From assembly GCA_024401855.1 (NCBI GenBank), contig JAKSKH010000003.1, positions 1 to 64,000 on the forward strand: a DNA stretch of 64,000 nt, read 5' to 3'. Below, piece after piece: positions 27,655 to 36,575 of this stretch. The position numbers and the translations under genes were made by a program. How positions within the stretch are numbered: position 1 is the stretch's first letter; every line of letters starts with the position of its first letter. The notes below the pieces were generated by a model. The model ran no database searches. It saw nothing but the letters and a program-made list of their open reading frames with translations, and was not told the origin of the DNA. The DNA is from Bacteroidales bacterium (GTDB lineage: Bacteria; Bacteroidota; Bacteroidia; Bacteroidales; UBA932).

Positions 27655-29373
27655 TCAGTTCATTTGCATAAGTTTATAATACAGTCCGTCCTTGTGGAGC
27701 ATAAGTTCGTCGTGAGTGCCCCTGTCCGTTATCCTGCCGTGCTCCAGCACCAGTATTTCATCGCAGTCCCTGATAGTGGAGAGCCTGTGCGCGACAATTA
27801 TGGTAGTGATTCCCTGATTCTTTATGCTTTGCATCACCTTCATCTCCGTCACGGGGTCAAGGGCCGAAGTGGCTTCGTCCATTATCATAATGGTGGGCTC
27901 CTTGGCAATTGCGGTGGCTATTTCTATGCGCTGGCGCTGCCCTCCGCTGAAATTGCTGCCGCCGCCTATGACCGGACTGTCATATCCTTCCGGACGGCAT
28001 GCGATATCCTGATGTATCTGGGCGGAATTCGCCGCAAGAACCATGGTGAAGTCTTCCGTCACATTGTCCCACATCTTTATATTGTCGGCTACCGTACCGT
28101 CAAAAAGCACGATATCCTGATTCACTACCGAAAGGGAATTGTAAAAAGCGTACCTGTTGATTGAGTCCTTGCTCTTTCCATCATAAAGGATTTCTCCGCT
28201 CCAGGGTTTGTAAAGACCCGTCATCAGATTGGCTATGGTTGACTTTCCCGAACCGGAACCTCCAACCAGGGCAATGCTTTTACCGGGAGCTATATGCAGG
28301 GAAAGATTTTCTATGAGCGGCGGAAGATTCCTGTCGTAGCCGAAACTCACGTTCCTGAGTTCTATCTCACCGCTCAACTTTCCCAGTTCCTCCTGAGGGG
28401 CGAGCTCTATTGCGTCCGGCACATCTGTGGGAAGGTCGAACACTTCGTTGACCCTTCTGGCGGATGACGTGGCAGTCATCATGAGCTGGTTGGTACGTGT
28501 AAGGGCGCAGATAGGGAGAAGGAACTGATTGAGGAATCCCTGGAACGCCATCAGCATGCCCACGGTCATCTCTCCCCTGATGATGAACAACGCTCCGAGG
28601 CAGAGGGAGATCAACGTGGTGGCCTGCTGCAGGAACTGAGGCAGGAAGTTCATGTTCACAAGGCTCTTGCTGACCTGGTATGACTGGTTGATATACTTTG
28701 AAAAGGCGTTCATCGACTTGCGGAAGAACGCATCTTCCGCCCCGACCGACTTGATCGCCTCAATGTTGCTTATGCCGGATGATACCACAGACTGCATTGC
28801 GGCCTGCTTTTCCTCCATTGACATGCTTATTTCCTTCTGACGCGACGAAACCGATTTCAGGGAAACGGCGTTTGCAATCACACTGACCAGACTTACCAGC
28901 GAGAGTATGGGCGAATACAGCACCATGAGTGTGAGCATGATAAGAATCTGGATGCCGGATACGACAGTGGGGACAAGACGGTTTATGATGCGGGCGAACG
29001 TCATGTTGCCGTTATTGAACCTGACGCTGAAATCGCTCGGGGTTATCTTTCCGAATACCTGCACCGGCATCCTTATGGCGTGCCAGAACAGGGATGAGCA
29101 CAACTTTATCTGATATTTGGTTTGCAGCGCCCTCTTCGTGTAATAGCCCACGAATACGTTCAGGACAGATATGATGAGGAATATTACAAGCAGTATGGAT
29201 ACGGGCAGCTCCCATTCGGGATGTTTGTGAGTGATTATTCCATCTACGAACACCTGGGAGAACAGAGGGGTCGCAATGTCAATGCACATTGTGATGAACA
29301 ATACCACCAAAGTCCATATAATCAAGGGCTTGGACGGTATGAGCATTCTCAATATGGGATTCCTGTTGGCCAT
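27655..29373 (-). CDS. NHLM-type ABC exporter, permease/ATPase lacking the C39 peptidase domain
   Basis: A 572-residue ABC half-transporter: six membrane segments in residues 1-310 and an ATPase with Walker A GGSGSGKST (K377), signature FSGGQRQR and IMDEATSALD. The membrane part has features of the peptidase-type NHLM transporter (SLFWHAIRMPVQVFG, SSGISNIEAIKSVGAEDAFF, GMLMAFQGFLNQF). That family normally begins with about 140 residues of C39 cysteine protease, which is absent here. ATG 29373 (MANRNPILRM) is preferred to 29391 because a TAAATTTG -7 element with TTTG 18 bases upstream lies 5 bases before it, making the longer start part of the promoter. First gene of the five-gene exporter operon. 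Confidence 0.85.
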   Translation of the reverse strand: MANRNPILRMLIPSKPLIIWTLVVLFITMCIDIATPLFSQVFVDGIITHKHPEWELPVSILLVIFLIISVLNVFVGYYTKRALQTKYQIKLCSSLFWHAIRMPVQVFGKITPSDFSVRFNNGNMTFARIINRLVPTVVSGIQILIMLTLMVLYSPILSLVSLVSVIANAVSLKSVSSRQKEISMSMEEKQAAMQSVVSSGISNIEAIKSVGAEDAFFRKSMNAFSKYINQSYQVSKSLVNMNFLPQFLQQATTLISLCLGALFIIRGEMTVGMLMAFQGFLNQFLLPICALTRTNQLMMTATSSARRVNEVFDLPTDVPDAIELAPQEELGKLSGEIELRNVSFGYDRNLPPLIENLSLHIAPGKSIALVGGSGSGKSTIANLMTGLYKPWSGEILYDGKSKDSINRYAFYNSLSVVNQDIVLFDGTVADNIKMWDNVTEDFTMVLAANSAQIHQDIACRPEGYDSPVIGGGSNFSGGQRQRIEIATAIAKEPTIMIMDEATSALDPVTEMKVMQSIKNQGITTIIVAHRLSTIRDCDEILVLEHGRITDRGTHDELMLHKDGLYYKLMQMN

Positions 29374-29378
29374 TCCTG

Positions 29379-29408
29379 CAAATTTACCCATTTATTAGAT
29401 AATGCAAA
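29379..29408 (-). promoter_or_regulatory. Promoter of the exporter operon, leaderless arrangement
   Basis: Minus-strand TTTG (29408-29405), 18 bases, TAAATTTG (29386-29379), then CAGGA and ATG 29373. Both boxes match the Bacteroidota consensus. It decides the start of the first ABC gene. Confidence 0.6.
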
Positions 29409-29429
29409 GTCTAATCAGTAAAAAAGAAG

Positions 29430-29437
29430 TATATTTG
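29430..29437 (+). promoter_or_regulatory. -7 promoter element of the Ca/Na antiporter gene, leaderless arrangement
   Basis: TATATTTG, 6 bases (CGGTGT), then ATG 29444. It faces away from the exporter promoter; the two -7 elements are 43 bases apart. Confidence 0.55.
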
Positions 29438-29443
29438 CGGTGT

Positions 29444-30406
29444 ATGATTGTTTCGGTATTAATTCTTCTTGCAGGTCTGGCGCTCGTGGTTTTCGGGGCC
29501 GACTGGCTGGTGGACGGGGCTTCCGGAATTGCCAGGAAAGCCGGAATAAGTGAGTTTGTGATAGGCCTCACCATAGTGGGCTTCGGCACATCGTGCCCGG
29601 AACTCGTCGTAAGCCTGACCGGCGCTTTTCAGGGCAATGCGGATATTTCCATAGGGAACGTGATAGGGTCCAACATTTTCAATACTGTCCTTATCCTCGG
29701 CCTTACAGCTCTTGTCTCCCCTGTCGCCATCACCGCCGGCAACAGGAACCGTGATATTCCCATAGCCCTCCTGGTAACGTTCCTTTTTGTTATCTGCGGT
29801 ATGAACCTCTCTTTGTTGGGAGTGGGAGAAACAGATGCAATTTCAAGAGTCGAAGGCATTGTGTTTCTTGTTATTTTTGCAATTTATCTATATGTATGCT
29901 TCAAGTATGATACCGGCAGTGAAGAGCAGGATGGGAGTTGTGCGGAAAATGTTCCCCTCTGGAAATCGGCGGCCCTGTCGGTCCTCGGTATAGGCGGTCT
30001 GATATTCGGCGGAACGCTGTTTGTGAATTCGGCTACGGATATAGCGAGAGCGGTGGGCGTAAGCGACAAATTCATTGCCATAACCCTTCTGGCCGGTGGC
30101 ACTTCCCTTCCGGAGCTGGTTACATGCATTGTGGCCGCCGTCAAGCACAAGGAACAGCTGGCTCTTGGTAACATACTTGGCTCCAATGTTTTCAATATTC
30201 TCCTTATTCTTGGTCTGTCGGCGATTGTCACCCCGTTGTCTTTCAAATCCATCAGTCAGGTGGACGTGGGGATTCTGCTCCTGAGCGCCGTTCTTGTCTG
30301 GCTGTGGACATATACGGGAAAGAAGGATAGGATTGACAGAATGGAAGGTCTGATCATGCTGCTGTGCTATTCGGCATACATGGTCTGGCTGTTTTTGTCC
30401 GTCTAG
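29444..30406 (+). CDS. Calcium/sodium antiporter (CaCA family, YrbG-like)
   Basis: A 320-residue inner-membrane exchanger with about ten hydrophobic segments arranged as two inverted repeats. Each repeat has the CaCA alpha motif: GFGTSCPELVVSLTGAFQG with SIGNVIGSNIFN in the first half, and LAGGTSLPELVTCIVAAVKH with ALGNILGSNVFN in the second. The acidic residue after TS-C/L-P binds cations. ATG 29444 is chosen since the protein begins with the first membrane helix there and a -7 element stands 6 bases before it. Convergent with the barrel gene to its right, overlapping by 4 bases. Confidence 0.93.
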   Translation: MIVSVLILLAGLALVVFGADWLVDGASGIARKAGISEFVIGLTIVGFGTSCPELVVSLTGAFQGNADISIGNVIGSNIFNTVLILGLTALVSPVAITAGNRNRDIPIALLVTFLFVICGMNLSLLGVGETDAISRVEGIVFLVIFAIYLYVCFKYDTGSEEQDGSCAENVPLWKSAALSVLGIGGLIFGGTLFVNSATDIARAVGVSDKFIAITLLAGGTSLPELVTCIVAAVKHKEQLALGNILGSNVFNILLILGLSAIVTPLSFKSISQVDVGILLLSAVLVWLWTYTGKKDRIDRMEGLIMLLCYSAYMVWLFLSV

Positions 30407-31020
30407 AAGTTGAAGGCCGTTGATATGCAGATTGCCCCGTAGAAAGCCTTGCTTGTGCGTATGTCCGTATCCGGGACGTATGTGATTGTGTCCGGATCTA
30501 TGATCAGGGGGTTTTCGTACGAAATCTTGAGACTTAGCATGAAATCAAGGCTGCAGAACGAACTCAAGGCCATTCTGTAGCCTGATCCCAGTCTTCCTAT
30601 GATGCACGGAGACTGGACGCGTGTGTCCGTCTTGGGGACGTGCAGTCCGATTCCTGCATCCGCATAATAGAACATGCCGTTCCGGGAATACTGATTCCGG
30701 TTGAATGTATATCTCAGGGACAGGGGGAATACCCTGTTGCCCTCGCAGATGCCGCTGTATCCGCCGTATAATGCAAGGGTCGATTTCTCCTTCAGTCTTA
30801 TACCGGCGTTCAGCAGTATGCTTCCGTTCGTTGCGTAGCGTGCCCCCATCCATTTGTCATTGATGCGGTAACCTTCGGAGGACAGGTAATTGAAATGGTG
30901 GAATTCCATGAAACCGGCGTCGTATCCCCATTCGACACCGAATTTCAGGAAAGGCAGGCGCGCGGCAAGATCGGTACCCGACACCATCAGAACAATTATT
31001 GCGGCTATCAGTTTTTTCAT
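30403..31020 (-). CDS. Outer-membrane beta-barrel-type protein
   Basis: A 205-residue exported protein: signal peptide MKKLIAAIIVLMVSGTDLAA, then alternating strands rich in Tyr, Phe and Gly (FGVEWGYDAGFMEFHHFNYL, STLALYGGYSGICEGNRVFP, FYYADAGIGLHV) and a terminal Phe (ISTAFNF). No catalytic motif. It begins one base after the stop of the neighbouring exported barrel gene, so the two are co-expressed and may work together. Function unknown. Confidence 0.75.
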   Translation of the reverse strand: MKKLIAAIIVLMVSGTDLAARLPFLKFGVEWGYDAGFMEFHHFNYLSSEGYRINDKWMGARYATNGSILLNAGIRLKEKSTLALYGGYSGICEGNRVFPLSLRYTFNRNQYSRNGMFYYADAGIGLHVPKTDTRVQSPCIIGRLGSGYRMALSSFCSLDFMLSLKISYENPLIIDPDTITYVPDTDIRTSKAFYGAICISTAFNF

Positions 31021-31021
31021 C

Positions 31022-31576
31022 CTAGAATTCTATCATTATCGACAATTGCGGGTAAAGCGCCTGGAATATGCCGTTCTTGTACCAGTTAAGTTCTGTCTTT
31101 CCGGTAGTGGCATTCCTCCTGACGTGTATGCCGAGCTCCGCCGTCCAGGAGAGGTTTATGAATATCTTCTTGCTGAAGTCGACTATGCAGCCTGCGGTAC
31201 CGCTGAGCGAGGTCATCCCTCCCGGATTGTTCTTCAGATGAAGGGAAAGGTTTTCGTAATATCCGTGCTCATAGTCCCTGACGTAGCCTAGGGATGCTCC
31301 GGGACCGGCGTAGAATTTAAAAATGCATTCTTCCGACGGTATTTCGCTGAACACGTAGGCGCGCGTATAGTTGAATTTGATGCCCACCTCCCTGGCGCGT
31401 CCGGTGGGGACGCCGTAAAAATCGCCGAACAGATGCGCGATATGCATATCCTTGACCGATGCTCCGTTGAACTGCGCTGTTACGCCGATTCCCTTGAAGG
31501 AGTTGTAAATGCCCGCCGACGGAACTCCTGCACGTAAACAAGGGCAGATGAAAACTGCGGCAAGGCAGCAAAGCAT
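31022..31576 (-). CDS. Outer-membrane beta-barrel-type protein
   Basis: A 184-residue exported protein: signal peptide MLCCLAAVFICPCLRAG, then glycine/aromatic strand pattern (FKFYAGPGASLGYVRDYEHG, INLSWTAELGIHVRRN) and a C-terminal Phe (LSIMIEF). ATG 31576 is preferred because the signal peptide starts there and TATCTTCG, close to a -7 element, lies at 31607-31600. It is followed after one base by a second barrel gene. Sequence similarity between the two is not obvious beyond the fold type. Confidence 0.72.
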   Translation of the reverse strand: MLCCLAAVFICPCLRAGVPSAGIYNSFKGIGVTAQFNGASVKDMHIAHLFGDFYGVPTGRAREVGIKFNYTRAYVFSEIPSEECIFKFYAGPGASLGYVRDYEHGYYENLSLHLKNNPGGMTSLSGTAGCIVDFSKKIFINLSWTAELGIHVRRNATTGKTELNWYKNGIFQALYPQLSIMIEF

Positions 31577-31715
31577 ATGATGTTGAAGTCGCACAAACAC
31601 GAAGATAGACAATTTTTTTGTAACTTAGCAAGTGTGAAATCGGATAGAAGTGTTATTTTAGATAAATAACTTATTTGCAATAAATAAAACTTAATAGTTA
31701 TACGTGGTAACAAAA

Positions 31716-32996
31716 ATGTTAGCACCGCTTCCGGAGCGGATGAGACCAAAAAATCTTCAAGAATACGTTGGACAGCGTCATCTTGTAGGGGACGGATGCA
31801 TAATGCGGAACATGATAGATTCCGGCAACTTGAGCTCCTTTATCCTGTGGGGGCCTCCCGGTGTCGGGAAGACTACTCTGGCAAGAATTATTTCCGAAAC
31901 TCTTGACAGGGAGTTCTACACTCTTTCAGCGGTCAGTTCCGGAGTCAAGGATGTACGGGAGGTGATTGATGCGGCCAAGGCGAAAAGCCTTTTTTCAAAT
32001 GCGGCCGCTCCGATTCTGTTCATCGATGAGATACACCGTTTCAACAAGGCCCAGCAGGATGCCCTGCTCGGGGCTGTGGAGTCCGGTACGGTTGTTCTCA
32101 TAGGAGCCACCACGGAGAACCCCTCGTTCGAGGTTATCACTCCCCTTCTCTCCCGCTGTCAGGTTTTTGTCCTGAAGTCTCTTGAACAGGCTGATCTGAA
32201 GATCCTTCTCGACCGTGCCCTCAGCTGCGATGAGGTGCTGAAGGAAAGGAATATCAGGATCTCAGAGACCGATGCCCTCTTCCGCCAGAGTGGCGGCGAT
32301 GCGAGAAAGCTTCTCAATATCCTTGAGATAGTGGTTGATTCGAATCTTTCCGGGGATACTATAGTGATTGACAACAGGTCGGTTACTGAATGCCTTCAGG
32401 AAAACGTTGCCATATATGATAAGGACGGGGAAATGCATTATGACATCATTTCCGCCTTTATCAAAAGTGTACGCGGGTCCGACCCTAATGCGGCCGTATA
32501 TTGGATGGCGCGCATGCTCGAAGGCGGAGAAGACCCTTTGTTCATAGCAAGGAGGCTGTGCATTCTCGCTGCGGAAGATATAGGGCTGGCCAACCCGAAT
32601 GCCCTGCTTCTTGCGAATTCAACCTTTCAGATCGTTCATTCCATAGGGATGCCGGAGGCGAGGATTCCCTTGTCGGAGTGTGCCATATACCTGGCATCCT
32701 CCCCGAAGAGCAACTCCGCGTATCTTGCGATAAATGAGGCTATTGAATGTGCAAAGAAGGATAGTGTGGCTCCTGTGCCCCTGTATTTGAGAAACGCCCC
32801 CACAAAATTGATGGAGGAGCTTGGCTACTCCGACGGATACAGGTATGCCCATGATTTTCCGGGGCATTTCGCCGATCTGGAATTCATGCCGTCGGGGATG
32901 GAGGGTAAGGCGTTCTATGAACCTCAGCCGAACAGGCACGAGGACGGTCTGAAGACCTATCTCATGAGCTGCTGGCCGAAGTATTATTCGAAATGA
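31716..32996 (+). CDS. rarA: Replication-associated recombination protein A (RarA/MgsA AAA+ ATPase)
   Basis: A 426-residue AAA+ clamp-loader-like ATPase acting at stalled replication forks. N-terminal [20 protein letters not shown], Walker [10 protein letters not shown] around residue 49, Walker [10 protein letters not shown], sensor [11 protein letters not shown], and C-terminal RarA tetramerisation domain ([20 protein letters not shown]). ATG 31716 gives the conserved beginning; a GTG four codons earlier is possible. The 3' end overlaps the GH13 gene by 13 bases, tail to tail. Confidence 0.95.
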   Translation: MLAPLPERMRPKNLQEYVGQRHLVGDGCIMRNMIDSGNLSSFILWGPPGVGKTTLARIISETLDREFYTLSAVSSGVKDVREVIDAAKAKSLFSNAAAPILFIDEIHRFNKAQQDALLGAVESGTVVLIGATTENPSFEVITPLLSRCQVFVLKSLEQADLKILLDRALSCDEVLKERNIRISETDALFRQSGGDARKLLNILEIVVDSNLSGDTIVIDNRSVTECLQENVAIYDKDGEMHYDIISAFIKSVRGSDPNAAVYWMARMLEGGEDPLFIARRLCILAAEDIGLANPNALLLANSTFQIVHSIGMPEARIPLSECAIYLASSPKSNSAYLAINEAIECAKKDSVAPVPLYLRNAPTKLMEELGYSDGYRYAHDFPGHFADLEFMPSGMEGKAFYEPQPNRHEDGLKTYLMSCWPKYYSK

Positions 32997-34282
32997 ATTT
33001 CCGTTATTGAGAAGTCGTCAGCTCCGGCTTCCATATTGACCGTCGTTCCTTTACCGTTGATTTCCGGTGGGATTGCGATACTGACAGATGCCGGACTGTC
33101 CGAGAAGTTGCACAGCACTGCATAGGCCGTCTTCTCTTCCGGCAGGAATCTCAGGAAGGCGCTGTGTCTGTCGGCATCGAAACCGCGTTCCGCTTCCTGG
33201 CAATAGCAAAGGTCCCAGCAATTGCCTCTCCTGAACTGGGGCATGGCTGCGTAACGGAGAATTTCGCGGAATTTGTGCAAATAATGTTTCTCCTTGTTAT
33301 TTAAGGATTTGCCATTGTTTATGTAATTTGTCAGTTTAGATATCGAACTTGGCTTGCTCCACTCAAATATCGAAGTTCTTCCCTCATGTCCTTCCGATGC
33401 ATTTTCGCCTGCCTCCTGACCGAAATAAAGCATGAAAGAGGCTTCGTTGAACAGTGCGGCGTAGGCAACGGCGGCAAATGTGCGGTCCGCGCTTCCTGCA
33501 AACCAGGGCGATGCGGCCCTCTGTTCGTCATGATTCTCCAGAAAGTTCAGCATTCTGGGCTGAAGGTCCCGGAGCCCCTGCCAGTTCCAGCTGAGTTTCC
33601 TGGCTGAATCCCCGTTGCATATTATGCCCCTCAGGATGTCATATACTCCGGATTTGTCATAGAGCAGGTCGAAGCCGACGTAGTCGGTGAATGACCTGTA
33701 GTTATTCCTGTCATAGGCTTCCGCTATGAAAACCGTACCAGGGTATTCCTGTTTGATGCTGGAAATCATGTACTTTAAGGCATCCTGCGGAACCAGTTCC
33801 ACCATATCGCATCGGAATCCGTCAACGCCTTTCTCCGCCCAGAAGCGCAGGACATCCAGAAGCGCCTCTGTGGTCCGGGGCGAAGTGTAATCGTTCTTGA
33901 AGGTGTCCGTCCAGTCTCCGTCACAGTATTCGTAATGCACGATATCACCGCTGTAGTTCCTGGCAACATGGTTGGGAATGAAATCGATAATGCACTTCAG
34001 ACCCGCTCTGTGCGTGCGTTCCACGAGCGCGAGGAATTCCTGCATCCTGTTGTCCGGATCGTCGGCCAGATATGGATTGACGTCTTTCCAGTCGCTGATG
34101 GAATAGGGCGATCCGGGATTGCCCTTCACGAAATCTTCTCCGGAAGCATGTCTCGGAATACCTGTGTACCAGATGCAGTCTACGTTCAACGTCTTGAGGT
34201 AATTGAAGGCGGGAGTGTCCCATGCCGACATTTTACCGCTGCCCCATAATCTTGTAAGAACTTGATATATAATTTGTTTCAT
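32984..34282 (-). CDS. Alpha-amylase family enzyme (GH13), cytoplasmic
   Basis: A 432-residue GH13 enzyme. Conserved regions: DFIPNH (region I), DGFRCDMVE with nucleophile D159, VFIAEAYD with acid/base E188, and FLENHDEQR with D252. A short C-terminal beta domain follows. There is no signal peptide, so it should act on maltodextrin or glycogen-derived oligosaccharides inside the cell. Its ATG overlaps the tamL stop by one base (TGATG), so the two are co-transcribed although unrelated in function. GH13 subfamily not determined. Confidence 0.9.
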   Translation of the reverse strand: MKQIIYQVLTRLWGSGKMSAWDTPAFNYLKTLNVDCIWYTGIPRHASGEDFVKGNPGSPYSISDWKDVNPYLADDPDNRMQEFLALVERTHRAGLKCIIDFIPNHVARNYSGDIVHYEYCDGDWTDTFKNDYTSPRTTEALLDVLRFWAEKGVDGFRCDMVELVPQDALKYMISSIKQEYPGTVFIAEAYDRNNYRSFTDYVGFDLLYDKSGVYDILRGIICNGDSARKLSWNWQGLRDLQPRMLNFLENHDEQRAASPWFAGSADRTFAAVAYAALFNEASFMLYFGQEAGENASEGHEGRTSIFEWSKPSSISKLTNYINNGKSLNNKEKHYLHKFREILRYAAMPQFRRGNCWDLCYCQEAERGFDADRHSAFLRFLPEEKTAYAVLCNFSDSPASVSIAIPPEINGKGTTVNMEAGADDFSITEIHFE

Positions 34283-36327
34283 CAGAATGGATATCCTACG
34301 CCGAAATGAATTGCAAAACCGTTTTTATTGAACCATTTGTCCGGTCCTCTCCATATTTGTCCGCAGGGCTCGTACAGTTTGATTCCCGCGTCAAGGCGGA
34401 GAAGAATGAAATCAAGGTCGAACCTGAGCCCGAAGCCCCAGTCTGCCGCAATGGTCTTGAAGAAGTCTCGGTCCAGATTATGGTAGTCCCAGACATTTCC
34501 GGCCTCTGCGAACAGCGCCCCTTCCAGTTTCCATATCAGGTGAAACCTGTATTCCATGTCCAGTTCCAATTTCATGTTTCCCGTCTGGCTTGGAATTATG
34601 AATGTGGTATTGTAGGGTGATGCGCCCGGACCGAGCATTCTTGCCTGCCATCCTCTCATGCTGCTGGCTCCTCCAACGTAGAACTGCTGCTCGAAAGGCA
34701 TTGAGACAGAGTTCCCGTATGCGTAGCCGGCTCCTCCCGCAAGTCGGAGCGCAAGAGCCTGTCCGTCGTCGGCTCCGAATCTGAAGGTCTGCCCCAGGGC
34801 AAGTTCTCCCCGGACGTACTGGTAGAAGGGCGAACCGAGTATGGTCCTCTCCCCGGAATCCGCGAGAGGAAGAAGTCTGGAGAAAAGGCTTATGAGGTTT
34901 CCGGAAAGGTCCGTTGAGAATCTTAGATAGTGGTATGACGTCCTGGGGACAATGTCGGAGTTGGAGGTGAGGTAGACGCTTCCGCTCATGCCTGCGTCAA
35001 GGTGGTCCGTGTACATGCTGAGCATGTACGGATTTTCCTTGAGGGTTTTTGCGAAACTTTCACTCATGTCCTTGAGTGAAACATAGTTGGCTCTTGCAGG
35101 ATATAGCTGGTAAAAGAAGTTTTTCTTGAACTGTCCGGAATAACCGAATGAAAATCCCACGACGTTTCTCTTGTATTCGGGCCTGTTCTGATAATTGAAC
35201 GAGGCGTTTATTTCCATTCTGGGAATGCTGTTGAGGAAGAATCTCGGAATGCTCAGGCTGGCGTTGGCGCCGTATTCCATGGCCCGGATATCAGTTCCCG
35301 GCTTGAACTGGAAATTTCCGGTGAATCCCAGGTTAAGCCACTCCCCTCCGTGAAATATGTTTTTGTGATACCAGTTGAGGTGTGGAGACACGCCTATGAG
35401 CCCGGAAGAGTTCGTGGATGCCTCGATGTTGGCTTTCACGCCCTGGGACTTCGACTCGGCAAGCTTGATGTTGCAGTTCACTGTGGAACTGTCGTCAGCC
35501 GCCATCTCTATGTTCACGCCGCTGAAAATCCTCAGGGCGGACATTCGTTCGTAGGTCGTGTTGACGAGATTTTCGCTGTATGTGTCTCCGGGATATATAC
35601 GGTTGATTTTCCTGAGCAGCCTGGAATTGACTTTCACCTGCTCCGAGTGGCTGATTGTCACGTCTCCGATGCTGAATTTCCTGAACGGTACGGCTTCGGA
35701 CTCCGCTTCGTTCCTCGTGTATTCCCGGATGTGATATTCAAGTATTGTCTTTCCCTGCAGGGTGTCGGCGTAAAAGAAATAATGGTTCTTGGTGAGGGTA
35801 TAGTATCCGAGGTTTCTGAAGTGCGATGCGCTGCGCACCGATTCCTTTTCAAGCCTGTCTTCGGATAGAAAGTCCCCGGTGCGTATGGATATATTGCTGC
35901 TGTCGGCCATGAACTCTTCGGCGAATTCCGGATTCGGCGGCAGGACAAAACGTACGGAATCTATTCTGTACCGCTTGCCCGGAGTCACGGTGTATGTGAC
36001 GGATATCCTGCGTTTGGACGTGTCTTTCCTGGATTCGATGACGGAGTTGTAGTATCCAAGGTAGTCAAGATGCCCCGCGATGTTCTCCACGGAACTTCTG
36101 ACCAGGTTCTCACGGAAAATCACCGGCTCAGTCCCGATAATGGAGAGGCTGGTGTTCGGCCTTTGTTTGATGTAAGGAGTTATGTCGTTCTGTGTCAGCT
36201 CATTGCTGCCGTTTATCCTAACTATGTTTTTGCTAAGGAGATACGACCCTTCCGGCAACTTGCCGGCCGGGCTGCAGGCGCAGATCAACAATAATGCTGC
36301 AAGAGAAGATACAACGCTCCTTTTCAC
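34282..36327 (-). CDS. TamL-type outer-membrane lipoprotein (BamA/TamA superfamily)
   Basis: A 681-residue lipoprotein (signal ends LICAC, C18) with POTRA-like repeats in about 25-330 and a C-terminal 16-strand Omp85 barrel (370-681). The barrel has the conserved GGASSMRGWQARMLGPG motif (VRGF/Y-like loop) and ends in GVGYPF. In Bacteroidota the lipidated TamA homologue is called TamL and works with TamB in moving proteins or lipids to the outer membrane; no tamB is in this window. The start is GTG 36327, with TAAGTTTG only 4 bases before it. Confidence 0.88.
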   Translation of the reverse strand: MKRSVVSSLAALLLICACSPAGKLPEGSYLLSKNIVRINGSNELTQNDITPYIKQRPNTSLSIIGTEPVIFRENLVRSSVENIAGHLDYLGYYNSVIESRKDTSKRRISVTYTVTPGKRYRIDSVRFVLPPNPEFAEEFMADSSNISIRTGDFLSEDRLEKESVRSASHFRNLGYYTLTKNHYFFYADTLQGKTILEYHIREYTRNEAESEAVPFRKFSIGDVTISHSEQVKVNSRLLRKINRIYPGDTYSENLVNTTYERMSALRIFSGVNIEMAADDSSTVNCNIKLAESKSQGVKANIEASTNSSGLIGVSPHLNWYHKNIFHGGEWLNLGFTGNFQFKPGTDIRAMEYGANASLSIPRFFLNSIPRMEINASFNYQNRPEYKRNVVGFSFGYSGQFKKNFFYQLYPARANYVSLKDMSESFAKTLKENPYMLSMYTDHLDAGMSGSVYLTSNSDIVPRTSYHYLRFSTDLSGNLISLFSRLLPLADSGERTILGSPFYQYVRGELALGQTFRFGADDGQALALRLAGGAGYAYGNSVSMPFEQQFYVGGASSMRGWQARMLGPGASPYNTTFIIPSQTGNMKLELDMEYRFHLIWKLEGALFAEAGNVWDYHNLDRDFFKTIAADWGFGLRFDLDFILLRLDAGIKLYEPCGQIWRGPDKWFNKNGFAIHFGVGYPF

Positions 36328-36331
36328 ATTT

Positions 36332-36339
36332 CAAACTTA
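36332..36339 (-). promoter_or_regulatory. -7 promoter element of tamL-like gene, leaderless arrangement
   Basis: TAAGTTTG on the minus strand, 4 bases, then GTG 36327. Confidence 0.45.
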
Positions 36340-36406
36340 CATAAAATCTTTTGATTTTACGTCCGCTTATAGATATTTTCTCTCCTTTTCTCTCTTTAAA
36401 AAGATG

Positions 36407-36414
36407 TATATTTG
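36407..36414 (+). promoter_or_regulatory. Possible distal -7 element of the isomerase-like gene
   Basis: TATATTTG, 161 bases before ATG 36576. If used it would give a long leader or a short separate RNA between it and the proximal element at 36544. Confidence 0.35.
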
Positions 36415-36543
36415 CACTTCATTATCCGGATGAAATGGCTTCGGTGTTCATCCTCCCTTCGATCTTCGGGATAGATGGCATATGCTTTCATACTTTCATT
36501 CTCCCTTTTGCTGGCATTCAGGAAAAGATATGGATATTTTTAG

Positions 36544-36551
36544 TATTTTTG
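36544..36551 (+). promoter_or_regulatory. -7 promoter element of the isomerase-like gene
   Basis: TATTTTTG matches TAnnTTTG, 24 bases before ATG 36576. Confidence 0.5.
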
Positions 36552-36575
36552 TATAATAAAAATTAAATTATCATT

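Noticed and set aside
22503..29408. RND-type multidrug pump operon
   Set aside because: An RND-like adaptor and an outer-membrane factor are present, but no RND transporter gene exists here; the pump components are ABC proteins.
29402..29443. Longer start for the Ca/Na antiporter and for the first exporter ABC gene
   Set aside because: The extra codons in both directions are made up of promoter boxes (TATATTTG and TAAATTTG) and lack conserved residues.
36351..36566. 71-codon plus-strand frame before the isomerase-like gene
   Set aside because: Spans both promoter elements, low-complexity hydrophobic sequence with no recognisable feature; more likely leader DNA.
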